From assembly GCA_019722365.1 (NCBI GenBank), contig JADFUC010002427.1:496001-560000 (forward strand): a DNA stretch of 64,000 nt, in the 5' to 3' direction. The notes beneath the pieces were generated by a model. That model saw only the letters and a program-made list of their open reading frames with translations. It was not told the origin of the DNA and made no database searches. Below, one piece after another: positions 1-11,699 of this stretch. The stretch comes from Lithospermum erythrorhizon (taxonomy: Eukaryota > Streptophyta > Magnoliopsida > Boraginales > Boraginaceae). Both the position numbers and the translations under genes were made by a program. Position 1 is the first letter of the stretch. Every line of letters starts with the position of its first letter.

Positions 1-1264
1 TTACAAAATTACTTGCCTCATAGACCGAAAAAAATAAATAAACGGGCCATATCTATATACCTCCATTCCAATCACCACTACAAATATAGGCACTTTATTA
101 AATCATATAAATGAACTTAATAAATATTTTAAATGGCATCGAAAAACGACGTTGTGATGATCAAATTAATTAATCCATGTAATTACACATATTAAAATTA
201 ATTAATATAAACTCAATTATCATATTATGTCAATTAATAATTATTACCAATAATTATTAACTATATACATATTATAGAAAATATTTATCACAAATATATT
301 CTTAAAATATATTAAGAGCGAAATTTGTTACCATAATTGTTATATCACTTTTAAATTAATTTAAAAGATATAATATAAAGAAAAATTAATTAATTGTCAT
401 CACATAATTAATTACAATCAATTAGGTGTGATTACAATGATAAATAATCAATAAAACTCGAAGAGTAACTAGTCCCATAATTTTAGAGGAAACCAAAATA
501 AGGAATAAATTCGAATTAGTGTTTTCAAAATTAGGGCACATCGCCATAATGGGCCCGGACGCATCGGTTTTACGACGGCCGACTGCCGACACGCCGCCGC
601 CGTGTGTCGCCGTCCGGCCATCATTTTGTACTCAAAATCGCCCACCGACACCTGACGCGCTCGTAGGGTCGCCGGAAGTCGGTCGGGCCGATGGCGGTAA
701 TCTTTCCATATTTAACTCTGCTTTTCAGATTTAATTTAATTCATTTGTAAAATGGTTTTGGAGGCCTTTTAAAATTTTTCAAAATTTAAGAAATTAACAT
801 GTTAGAACTTCATAATGTTCTTGAATAAATCCCACTGGTGGTTCATAATTAAATTAAATTTTCATATTTAATTATTAATTAAACAAATTCTAAAATCTCA
901 AAATTTTTCGAGGGACTTAGAAAAATCCAAAAATTATGACATTTAATGGAAATTTCTACTTGCTATGGGTTCCAGAAAGAAATTATTTTACAAAAATTTC
1001 CACACACCTCAAACATGTTTACAAAACCTGCTTTTGAAACAAAAAACCACCAGTTCACTTTTTAATTTACGAAATAAAATACGTTAACAAAATATGATAA
1101 TAGCATCATCATAAACTTGTAACACACGTAAATCAATCAAGAACATGGTGATTTATTCTCATCATATATTTATCAATTAAATATATGAACAAGAATTAAT
1201 CAAATAAAAATTGATAAAAAATAAACAAGCATAAAAATAAATAATATAAATCGACTTTTATCCG
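1..1264 (-). mobile_element. Internal leader/gag-side region of a minus-strand Copia-like LTR retrotransposon (runs off the window)
   Basis: This stretch lies downstream, in element orientation, of the LTR at 1279-2272 and its primer-binding site, so it should be the untranslated leader and start of gag. It is AT-rich apart from a GC-rich patch at about 545-700. No intact gag reading frame is visible; the open frame at 469-651 (minus) is short and matches nothing I know. The rest of the element lies beyond the left edge. The assignment rests on position, not on a recognised protein. Confidence 0.55.
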
Positions 1265-1278
1265 GCTCATGACGCCAC
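1265..1278 (-). other. Primer-binding site remnant of the minus-strand Copia element
   Basis: Read on the minus strand, the bases next to the LTR edge are GTGGCGTCATGAGC. This resembles the usual plant Copia primer site complementary to initiator tRNA-Met (GTGGTATCAGAGC). The position directly after the LTR end supports the element's polarity. Confidence 0.55.
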
Positions 1279-2272
1279 TGATGAAAATACTATGGATATA
1301 TGATTATACATACAACCATAATTCCGTGGGATCTTAAAGTGCTTACTACATTATTCAATTAATACATACAATTACAATATACTTAACAGAGTACTAAATA
1401 AGGAAATGAGTAAATTCCAATCAAAATTCATGCTCAAATTGGCCAACGTGAATTTGACTTCCTTCACTCTCCTCGTCAGAATATCAATCAGATGATATCT
1501 CATTGTACCACACCGTGAGAGTGTTGAATCAAGAACCCATTTATGCTAGTAAACAAGGCCGAACAAAACTAAAACTCCAAGAAAATTCTTGGAGAATTCT
1601 CGCCGGGGGGCGGCGGCTACTTTAGGGTTTTTGATGAAAATTACTTTTTCTAATTCTTCTTATTACGTCACGAAAACCCTAAAGTTCTACTTATATGTGC
1701 CAGTTAAACAAACCCGATAGTTAAACCCATAAGATATTGACTTTAACTCTATTAGTTCGCTAAGACACTACCCAGTTGCTAATGAGTTGAACTATTTAAT
1801 TAACTTAATTAAATAGTAACGAGTCAATAATCTTCAAGTTATTGATAAATACTGTAATTACTCGAACCAATTAAATAACTATTTAATTGATTCTATTTGT
1901 TCAATCGATATTCTACATAAAATTTAGAACCCTTGTAATCGGTAAATACATTTCAATTATACAGCTTCTCTTTAATTTCATACATGAAATATAACTCAAC
2001 GTTATCAGACAAGGCTATGACCTTCTAGGCTCTGGGGACATAATAGTAAGTTGTATAATAATAATCACTCAATTACTATTATTATAACGACACGAGTAAA
2101 GATCTAGCAATCAAGCCATAACCCCTAAATTATCATGAACCCACACTAGTAATATACAATTACTAAGTTGAACACTAAGTTCGATAATTACATTTAACCT
2201 TAACCGGGTAAATGAATCGACACAATTATCGCAATCTATAATAAATGGAATCACCTCTCATCATTTCCAACA
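1279..2272 (-). mobile_element. 5' LTR of a minus-strand Copia-like retrotransposon
   Basis: On the minus strand the repeat starts TGTTGGAAAT (2272 downwards), a common start of plant Copia LTRs, and ends in CA at 1279, next to the primer-binding site remnant. The length of 994 bp is normal for the group. The partner LTR is outside the window. The right edge abuts, without spacer, the truncated 5' LTR of another Copia element, so this element probably inserted into that LTR. Confidence 0.65.
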
Positions 2273-2690
2273 TAATAGTTCGTTATTCTAATCTTCAGAA
2301 TAATGTAGGCTAAGTTGTATTCGTCTGTTGTCTCTATTCTTTTGAGTTTTGAAAAGTTGTTAGCTACAAATGTCTGTTGGTATAGTTTATGCTATACTTT
2401 TGAGAGCATAGCTCGCTCATATCCGGTAATAGTAATGCCTCAGAGTAATAATTTTATTCGGCTCTGAAAGGTAATGATTCACACATCCGGTAGAAGCCAG
2501 TTTAGTTCTAACTCTAACTGCTCTCCATTATAAAGCGAATTGCTATGTGGCGCCGCCTGCGGATTGGGCCCAACACATTGTTAAGGATACCACTTAAAAA
2601 TATCTTCTGTCTTTATTTTCGCACTTTACTAATTCCTTGTCTTAGATTCGCAATCGTCTGCTATAGCAAACACGCTCCGCCATTATAACA
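2273..2690 (+). mobile_element. 5'-truncated 5' LTR of an older plus-strand Copia element
   Basis: This segment resembles the second half of the LTR at 10965-11656. Both share the phrase GAAGCCAGTTTAGTTC, a 'GGATACCAC..AAAAATAT' block, a 'TCTTTATTTT' block and an end in TATAACA. It stops at 2690 and is followed by a degenerate primer-binding site. The 5' portion is missing where the minus-strand Copia (to 2272) begins, so truncation by that insertion is the simplest reading. Confidence 0.6.
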
Positions 2691-4331
2691 AACTGCATCG
2701 AATCCAAATTCGATCATCAAAGAAGCATGGAGCGAAAAGTACTAAAATTGAAAAGTCTATCGGGAGAAAGAGTTTCGCCTCCGGAAAATCAAGATGCGGA
2801 GTTTACTAAAACGAAAGTGGGCTACGGGCTTTCCGATGAAAAAATCCACCAAGATCAAGTACCCGATAACATGGCGTCTGAGGGGAGAATGCACACTCGA
2901 CATCGATTCGCTGGGATTTACGAGGTTATCACAAAGGTCAAGGAGGAGGATACGGCCGCCGTGTCAGGGCTCAAACTTCGAGAGTCTATATATACCAAGA
3001 GTTTGACCAATGTTGTTGTTAAAGCAACGCCTATTCGGGCGCAAGAAGCGTACATATCTTAAGAATCAGATGCATCGCCTTAATACTATACTACTGATTT
3101 TAATATAAATATTAAGCATCGATGCATTTAAAACGCTACTCGATATTATTACCTCCTTACCTATGTCATATGAGAACTTTTTGGTGGAGTCTATGACAAA
3201 TGGTAAAGATTCGTCATTCTCGAAGAAGTTGTGTCCGCCTCCATTATAGTGTGGAATTGCTTATTAGTCAGAAGGTGGTTCTAGCTCGTTCGGGTTCTTA
3301 CGATCCTCTAGTTGGTAACACTAGTCGTGTTCGTGGATACTCTAGTGCAGTTAAGTTCTCCGTAAGGTCGGGAGAGGTCGGAAGGCACCGATAGATGCAA
3401 TTATTGTAAGGAGTCAGACATTGGAAATGGATTGTCTACAGGAAAAGGGCACGCAATGTGCTAGTGTCTCGAGTGATACTATCGCCATCGCTACCGTATC
3501 CATTTCTCAAGAGACATGGCCTTAGTTGTCGACGCCATACATTTGACAACGATGCTATGGGTTCCGGATTCCTTGCTTCATATCATACGTATCTAAGCAG
3601 GGAGCCAAGGTTCTCAACGTGATAAGTAGTCGACGGGGCGGTATCATTTCGATGGCCAATGTGTCTATCCGCAAGTGGGGCTCGAATTTGCTCGGTTCGA
3701 TAGCTTACTACCGTGATGGTAGATTTTGCACATTTGAACAAGATTAGACATGTGCCCTCATACGACGACGAACCCGTTATCTCCGAGTTTGTTAGACGTT
3801 GGCGGGTTCATTTTTAGAGGCGTGGATGGTCGACTGCTTATGGGTTCATATGTGATTCCTCAAAGGCTCAAACGCGGTACTTTTTATATGTTTTGCAAGG
3901 TAGCACGCTTCGGGTCGACAAGCCATGTGTTGGGAAACAAAGGGAATACTAAATCAGGAGTCAAGAGCGAAGTCGGAGAGGGTACCTCGATCACTTCAAT
4001 GGCAAATACTCCAATGGCTTCGCGGTTTCATGAATATCATGGTACCAAGGATGTCCCCGGTAGCACTACTGCCCGGTGGGTACCTTCTCGGTAGGTACGA
4101 CAACGGGAGGAGTTAGCTCATGCTTTCCGGCTGCGCAGGAACTTAGTAATCATGCTGGCCATCCGCCGCTGGTATCGGTGACTATTCAACGGGCATCGTC
4201 ATCGGGAAAGCGATTTCGGCCATCGTGGGTCTCACGACAAAAGGAAGAGATCAAGCCAAGACAATTCGGGAAAGCAGGGATGCAAGACTCAGATTATGCT
4301 AGTTGTATAGAAAGTAGGCTACTGCATACAT
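2691..4331 (+). mobile_element. Decayed gag / gag-pre-integrase region of the older Copia element
   Basis: The frames are broken, but recognisable Copia pieces occur in order. Near 3535-3590 a translation resembles the protease-proximal WVLDS..SxH segment. At 3750-3930 the frame reads LDVGGFIFRGVDGRLLMG, then LKRGTFYMF and a degraded end, matching the pre-integrase pattern 'L-x-x-G-[YF]-x-F ... LKRGTLYxLxGS'. The open frame at 2727-3062 is where gag should start, but I do not recognise its protein. Reading continues after the hAT insertion, at 10610. Confidence 0.55.
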
Positions 4332-5171
4332 GTGACGCCAAGATTGAAAAAACCGAAATCAAAACCACCCGAATCAAGACCGATTTCAAACCGATTCGCT
4401 GATTTTTTGCCTTAACCGATTTGGTTTAAATAATTTCAAACCGGTTTTTTTGCGGTTCAGGGTTTTACTCTAAACCGAACCGATAATTTATTATCTTGAT
4501 ATTTTATATATTTCATAAAAATTAATTATATAATATATATTTACAATTTATATGATTGAATAACACTATGTCTATGAGTCTATCACTTCAAGCATCCTAT
4601 AGTTCTTGCCAAGTTGTTCCCCAATCCAATAACTCAATTTTATGGGTAGGTTAGTATTCTTTATCATTTACATACTACAGAGATTAGCAAAGCCAAAAGC
4701 TATTCATTCACAATTCATTTTTAATTAGATTCTATTCATACATCATTTTCAATTATCCACTCTTACTCTTTGTTTTTGTTAATTAGAAAGAAAATGGTGA
4801 TGCAAGATCTTCAATTCAAAAAACTTTATGAGTCGAGGGTCAGAAGATAGAAAAGATTGAAGCTTTCTCTAAGAAAAATCCATCAAGTTCTACCCAACCA
4901 CCACCAAATTTAACACCAATTTTAATTGATATCAATCCTTCAAAAATAGCCCCAACAGATTGTAAAAATCTCAACCAAAAAGCATCATTAAAAAAGAAGA
5001 AAAAGATTGATGCAGTTCCAATTCCTGATTCTAGCAGTTAAGTCTAAAAGTCGATATTCAAGATTCCAAAGACAGAATGCAGCCCTCAAAAGATGAAGAG
5101 AATATTAAAAAAAATGAAGAAATTGAGTGTAAAAGAAAAATTTCAGACAACCTCGCTACTTAAAAAAAAAA

Positions 5172-7732
5172 AAATTTAATTTTTCGGCCTACATGACCCG
5201 GGATAATATAAATAATTTCATTTATAATATTATTTTCAGAAATTATTCGGTTTCTAATTACATTTATAATTTAGTAGGAATAATCGGGGCAATTCGAAAG
5301 CAAGCTAGATCGTTAGTTGTTCGATAACTCGATTCGGGCTGCTTTCCGTGGCGGTTTTCGTGACTTAGGGGTTAAGTAACTTAAAATCCATCCTTATCAT
5401 CACTATTCACTCAAAATATCAAACTCATCTTCTTCTTTTTTCTCCTTGAGGCCGAGATACCCCCTTGAAGCTCAAACAAAATTTTTCTCTTCCGATTCTT
5501 CACTTTGTTGCGTATAAACATCCTCAAGTTGGTTGCTAAGACTTTCTATCACATTTTCCTACGAATTTGAGGTAAGAAATTGAGTTTTGAATGATTTTTC
5601 TTGGTTGACTTTTTTCCGTAATTCAATTTTTGCTTTTACGAATCTTAGTTGGTTAAGTGGTTCTATAACGTATATAAGTTTACTCTAATTCATGATTTAG
5701 GGAAGTTTTGAGGACGCATGGCCGAGTTGACTTTTAGGTTTCAAGTGACTTTTAGGTTGATATTTTCTAAGACTTTAAATGTGTAGAGGTTATGTTGACC
5801 TTTATTATAGTTATTATGATATTAAATCAGCGATTTAAAAATTGATTAAAGTGGAGTTATGTCGAAAATGTTAATTCCAAGTCGAGTTATACCTGATATT
5901 TCGTGAGTATAAATTGTTAATTATAGACCGGCCGATTAACTGGGGAATGACTTATAACATTTGTAAATGGTAAAAGTCGATAAAGATGGAATTTAGCTGG
6001 GAATCGATTGGTCAGGTCCACGGGATTATAATCGATAGTTTATCCGTCATGTTATATCAAGTTGTAGATAGTTCCCCAAGAGTCGGGTTATGTATCTTCT
6101 AGAACGCCGGTATAGTAGTAGGTCTCGATTATACTTTCTAGGTGTCACAGCGCCGATCGTGAAAAGTGGCGCTACTCCGATCATTCTCGCTAAGCAAGCC
6201 CATGTAGCTACAGAGGTGAGTGCACTATCTCACTAAAGCAAGTACTTTTTACGTATTCATTTTAAATCGCGGTGAACATGTTATCAGGTTATGACTACGC
6301 GAGAAACGATATACATGTAATTTTCAGATGATTATGCGCGATTCATTTTAGCGGTACCTAATGATATGATTATGTGATTATATTCTCTGTGGCGTTGAAG
6401 ATTTTGAGGTAAAGAATAGTCAACTCCCAACTTATATTTCAATTCCGTGGCCTCATTTGGCACTTTATGATTTCTCGTGACTCATGGCGATTGTGTTTTG
6501 ACTTACGATTAAGTAGATGTTTTAGCCGCGTGCTTGATATTTGCTTCGGGGAGTGTAGTAGCCGGTTATCGAGAGGTGATTGCTGTGAGTTACGTATGAC
6601 TTGAGCGACTCTCGAGTATCGTGGATTCGACCTATGTCGTATGATTGTGGTTAAAGACTCTCCTTCCTCAAGGTGATACGCGATTTTATACGCGCCTTTA
6701 TACTTAGTGTGTATAATCACAAGCGTGCCTTATACTTAGTGTATACGTTTTTGGCCTTATATTTAGAGTATAAGAGCGGTGTGCCTTATACTTAGCGTAT
6801 AAAGAGCGCAGCCACTTTCAGACTTAGTGTATGAGCGCTGAATGCTCATTTCTGTGTATACGCCAAGGCTACTTTAAATTTGTGTATAAGCTGTTTCGCC
6901 TTATACCGCGTATAAGCTGGGTGATTATTGATTATCCATTCCCTGTGTAGACTATCGAGTATACGCAAGATGGGAAATGGGTATAATCGCGATATGCAGA
7001 GATGTGAGGTTTGATGACTAGAGTTTTAGTCGTTGTCGGTCTATTGATTTCTCTTTTCTAGAATCGCGCTGCCATCAAACCTTTCTATTATATCTTCATG
7101 TATTAAGTGTCCGAGACTTCCTCGTGGAATTACGTCAGATGACTTTTTTAGGTAGTCCCGGATATATGTATCAGATTCATATTTGACTATTATATTATCA
7201 TCACTCGCCTGCATGGCAGCCACCCATGTGTTAAGTTTCACTAAGCTTCTCGCTGCTTACACCCCTTTCGCATTGGGCGGCATTTCATTTGGCGCTGTGT
7301 CACAGTGTGCCAGCTTAAGCCAAGAAAGGTTCGGAGTTTTGTCTCGAAAGTGGCTAAAGCGAAAGATCGGGGCGGCAGTAGGATCCTCACAACCGATTTT
7401 GATTGTCAATCGTTGATTGTTGTAGTTTTTGAAACTTTAGCCTTGTCGGCAGCTTGTCATTTTGTATTCGAGTACAATACTTACTTCTTTTGTAAATTTC
7501 TGCCGGCATTACTTTATTTTGGGGATACGTTGTGTATATATTTATGGGTCGGGTCGCTTCGATATCACCGACGGATTATAAATTTTAAAAACCTGCTTGA
7601 TTTGGGAAACTTAATTATGATCACATTTTTGATGAAACGACCAGGTTTTAAACCGAAGCCGCCCATCGACGGCGACTCGTGTCCGTATTTTAACGACTCT
7701 CACCTCGTGAGGCCGAATTCGGGCGGTCGTTA
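5172..7732 (+). mobile_element. Solo LTR of a Gypsy-type (Tekay/Del-like) retrotransposon
   Basis: The segment begins just after a run of A (5161-5173) with TTTTCGGCCTACATGACCC, which resembles the start of large plant Gypsy LTRs after a lost 'TGTAACACCCC'. It ends near 7732 with GGGCGGTCGTTATA, like the usual '...GGGCGTTACA' end. About 2.5 kb is typical for these LTRs. No second LTR or pol gene lies beside it, so it is read as a solo LTR. It sits between a lysine-rich, hAT N-terminus-like stretch (about 4790-5160) and the BED finger of the transposase. Open frames inside, such as 7305-7832, look incidental. Confidence 0.5.
6691..6925 (+). repeat. Degenerate tandem repeat (CCTTATACTTAGTGTATA type) within the Gypsy solo LTR
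   Basis: About six imperfect units spaced roughly 25-45 bp apart carry the core CCTTATACTTAGTGTATA: near 6691, 6727, 6754, 6783, 6818 and 6898. Intervening bases often read AGAGCG or GAGCGC. Spacing is irregular, so the array is decayed or built from two unit types. Confidence 0.7.
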
Positions 7733-7779
7733 TAATTTCAATTGCATCGGATCATTTTACCGCATTTCCCGCGTACTCC

Positions 7780-9650
7780 GCCCGCAAATGCAAACTATCA
7801 AGGACAACATCACAACATATTCTTTGTCATGAAGTAATGGAACAACTTCACCCAGGAATCATATCGCCCTAAAGAAATGTAAAAAGACGAAAATTCTAAT
7901 CGATAAAGACCAAACTTTGATTAAAAATGGTTTACTTCAAAAATGCCGATAATTGTGTTAGTAAATCTATTTGTCTCAAGGAAATTAAGAGGTTAGTAGA
8001 CGAATGGTTATGATCACGAACAAATCAAGCATCAGAGTTGAGGGGGAAGGTTTTAAGAGGTTGATGAATTATTTGGAGCCAAGGTTTAATGTTCCTTGTA
8101 GGCAGACAGTTAAAGAGGATTGTATGAAGATTCATAAATTGGAGAAAAATAGATTGAAGCTAGAACTTAAGGGTAAAAGAATTTTTTTTACTACCGACGT
8201 TGACACGATTTAGAATTTGAATTATATGTGTCTTACATCACATTATATTGATGATAATTGACATCGAGAAAAATTATGAACTTTAAGGTAGTAGAAAATC
8301 TAATGGCATACAATTGGGGAAAAAGATAAGATTGCTTTACAGATTAGGGTATTCATGATATTGACATCTTGAGCAAATGATAACGCAAGCTCAAACGACA
8401 CAACTGCTTTTTAAAGAATAATTTTAAATGGAAAGACGAGATATCGGGTAATAAAGACATACATCGCCATAGGCATATTTTGGAACTTGATCAGAAGAGA
8501 GAAGGCTTCGAAAGAACACGTTGATCTATTTTTAGAATTAAACGCGGTTAGATACGTTAAGTCCCTCACCTAATAGGAACGCTATTTAAAAAGTGCAAAA
8601 TCATTTATTCAATCCTTTTAAGAAAAGACTTATACCTCGATGTCGATACGACGAATTCTACTTATGATACGCTGTTGGTCGAGGTATATGAGGATGTGTT
8701 TCACTTGATGGGTAGGATTGATAATTCATATAAAAAATATTTTAGTATTGTTAAGGATAATTCAAATTATGATGATGATGATGTTGATGATAGAGACTTA
8801 GATCTATGTGAAGAGGAAGACAAACAAAAGAAATTAAAATCTGCTTCTGATAGAAGGATTGGTCCTCCAACACATGATGATTTTGTGCATGCAAGGAGCT
8901 TTGTGAAATTTTTGAAGCTCTTTTTTGAAGTCACATTAGTCAAGCTTTCTCGATTCTAATTATATTACAAATAATAATTTGTTTTAAGTTATCGTGTGCA
9001 TTCCTGCCATTAATTCTTTTATACCTGCACATGATCCCGTGTTATCGTCGATGGCATGTAGAAGAGAAGTTCACAAAAATATCGGGAAAAACAGCGAATT
9101 AAAAATATGCCATAGAGCATTGCATTTTGATCCTAGATACAAGTTGAAATTGATTAGTTATTGTTTGCAACAAGTGTATGAGGACTCGAGTGGTGAATCA
9201 ATGTCTCAAATGGTTAAAGATGAACTTTATACTTTGTTTCATCAATACTAGCCTTGCTCGTGGATTATATTATCGAACTCAATTTGTCAGCGGTTCACAA
9301 AGTTGTGGACAATATACTAGAACATTTGGCTAAAAAGGGCTCATTTAACATTTAAACGTAGGAGACGAAAGAGAGCAGTTCTGAACTCATTAGGTACTTA
9401 AGTGATAGTTGTGAAATGAATGACTATAAATTTGACGTAATACTATGGTGAAAACATAATTCAAGTAAGTTTCCTATTTTGTCCAAAATTGCCAAAGATG
9501 TATTGCTGTTCGTTGTCCACCAGAGTTTCCGAGGCTTTGAAGACAAAATGGGAGAATAATTGATCCTTATAGAAGTCGATTGGCTCCCTTTGACGACGGG
9601 GTTTCGATTTGCACTCCGACTAGTTTAACAAAGGCAATTCCGCTGCCTAA
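7780..9650 (+). pseudogene. Broken hAT transposase (zinc-finger BED / RICESLEEPER-like)
   Basis: The product would be a DNA transposase cutting and joining hAT ends. Recognisable pieces appear in order across shifting frames. The end of a BED zinc finger lies near 7785-7860 (C-x-x-H, then NGTTSPRNH and CKK). The region 8004-8213 reads ..GEGFKRLMNYLEPRFNVPCR.. and then LTTDxWTSIxNL-like residues. 8675-8959 contains RRIGPPTHDDFVHARSFVKF, typical of the central hAT region. 8994-9251 contains FDPRYKLKLISYC. 9425-9600 resembles the C-terminal dimerisation domain (FD-x-LxWW..N.S.FPILSKIAKDVL). Stops and frameshifts separate these blocks, so no intact protein can be made. Confidence 0.75.
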
Positions 9651-10609
9651 AACTGAGGCGGGTGAAAGTAGTTATAAGGGAAAATAAAGGTAATATAGAA
9701 TTGTCTTTGGATTCTCTGTTTTTCATGTTAATTGTATTTGTGTTAACTGTTATGTTTTTATTTGATTGGACAAGCAAGTGGACGGGGTTTTTCCAAAAAA
9801 CATGTAATCTTGCCTTCCATTTATCCATGTCCCATGTTCATTATTTCATCAGATCGATGTATAGGAGTTATATAAATTTCTCATCCAACAATTTCTTCAT
9901 CTCTAGGCTATTTCAGTTTACCATCTCTAGGCTAGTAAAATATACAAGGAATTTGGCCTCACAACAGAAGCTAGGCATTGTAATTGTAATTGAGCTAAAG
10001 CATTTGGTTTGGTTTTTGTGGTTTTATAGCAACCGAAAGCATCAGGACAGAAGTGTAATTTGGCTCTAGCAAATAAAGCAAATAGCTTGTTGTGGGCATT
10101 GTAATCGAGCAATAAAAGAATAGTAATCACTTCTTCCGTTTCTCCGTATTTGGCATTAAAAGAACGGTGAACTTGCAATGAGTTATATTTGTATATGTTC
10201 TTATTATTTTCTTTTATTTACAACTCTTTAGAAATATTTTTAGATGAACTCGCATTCCATCCTAATTAATTATTTTCGCTTTGACAGTAAATTTAAGTCA
10301 AGTCGGCTACATAACGATGTTGAATATCAGATCGAAATTGTGAACATACATTAACTTCATGTTCTTTGTCCTTGTAGCCAAGGTTCAAATTGTAATAGAC
10401 ATTAAACTTATATATTTTTGGCACATTTAATATCCGATTTTTGACAATTATATATGTTATATGAAAAAAACCGATTAGTACCGAACCGCACCGACAACCG
10501 ATCAACGCACCTAATCAAACCGAAAACCGACACACACCGAACCGAAAGAAACCGAAAAACGCGGTGCGATGAGAAAACCACACCGAACCGCACCGATTAA
10601 CATCCCTAG

Positions 10610-10964
10610 GTATACACTAGTTTTGTGTCTCGATTCTCGCTTCAAGCGGTGGTTGACAGCGTTAGCCGTGGGACATCAATGTAAGGTGAAGAGGTTTGCA
10701 GGGTAAACAAACGGTGTTCGACTTTGCTCACCGACTGCTCGGTATTTGCCCGCGACAGTAAGCAATATGTGAGGTGTAGAAAATCTAAGCATTGCCTATC
10801 TCTTTCTAGGCGTCATCTCGATAAGACTGTCACATCTCGTACCTTCTCGTACATCTCTGCTTCACTATCTCGAGCACGCCTCGTACTTCTCGCATACATC
10901 CGGGTGCACTTCTCATGAGGTTCTCGCTTTCTAACATCCGGAAGATTCAAATCAATGCGGGAGA
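10610..10964 (+). mobile_element. 3' internal remnant of the older Copia element, with polypurine tract
   Basis: This lies between the right end of the hAT element and the 3' LTR. No reading frame is recognisable. Its last bases (about 10957-10964, GCGGGAGA) match the polypurine tract that usually precedes a Copia 3' LTR. It is inferred to be continuous with 2691-4331 before the hAT insertion. Confidence 0.5.
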
Positions 10965-11656
10965 TTTTGGAATTTGCGCCTAGAATCTGGAATAAGTCAC
11001 ACATCTAAAGCTCGGTGAGAATGGGCCTCAATGTTTGGTCCTATAAAATGGCCTTATAAGTAGCTGGTTTCATAGGCTTAAGATTACCTCAACTATTCAA
11101 TCTAAAATTAACACCACCAAATAGATATAAGAGTCTCTGGGGATCTGACGATCAAGGTCTTGGGTTTCATCAGACGGGATCTGCCGTAGACAGATAAGCC
11201 TTTGGTGAGAAATATCCATTCTGGGATTTCGCCGCTAGAGTTGTTGTGTCATCCAAGAATAAATAGTCTTATTATTCTATTCTCTAAGTAATAATAAATT
11301 AAGCTTGTATCTGGCTCTGTCAGTTTCTATTCTTCAGCTCAGCTGTTAGCTACATACGCCTCATGGCATAGCTTGAGGCTTATACTTCTCGGCGGCATAC
11401 AAGCCATCGAGAATAGTGTCTGTAGACAATAATTCTATCTGCCCTGGACAGTAGCTGATCTATGTTATACAGAAGCCAGTTTAGTTCAACTCAGAATTGC
11501 TCCATCATACAATCTATTCTGCGGGCGTCGGCTAATATCGTTAGTGGGATACCACGTAAAAATATTTGTCTCTTTATTTTCTGCATTTTACTTAAATCCT
11601 TATTCAGATTCACAATCGTCATAAGAGCAAGAAATATCCTTCGACCTTTTATAACA
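10965..11656 (+). mobile_element. 3' LTR of the older plus-strand Copia element
   Basis: It begins TTTTGGAATTTG (expected TGTTGGAATTTG) directly after a polypurine tract and ends TATAACA at 11656. Its second half resembles 2273-2690. Length about 692 bp. The LTR copies have diverged considerably, so the insertion is old. Confidence 0.65.
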
Positions 11657-11699
11657 ATTCATTTATAGGTACATCATGGTTTCGGATGATTCTTTCCCC

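Larger units (their letters stand above)
4332..10609 (+). mobile_element. Decayed autonomous hAT DNA transposon with a nested solo LTR
   Basis: Both ends are dense in AACCG / CGGTT motifs (about 4345-4485 and 10470-10600), the subterminal repeat pattern of many plant hAT elements. Between them lies a broken hAT transposase. The right end reads ACATCCCTAG. Flanking 8-mers GCATACAT (4324-4331) and GTATACAC (10610-10617) agree at 6 of 8 positions and differ only by transitions, which would fit an aged 8-bp target duplication. The left terminal inverted repeat is not clear, so the exact left edge is an inference. The element sits inside a Copia element and carries a Gypsy-type solo LTR at 5172-7732. 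Confidence 0.6.

Noticed and set aside
7305..7832. 175-codon open frame on the plus strand
   Set aside because: It straddles the end of the Gypsy solo LTR and the BED-finger remnant of the hAT transposase; no domain, and the frame mixes two elements.
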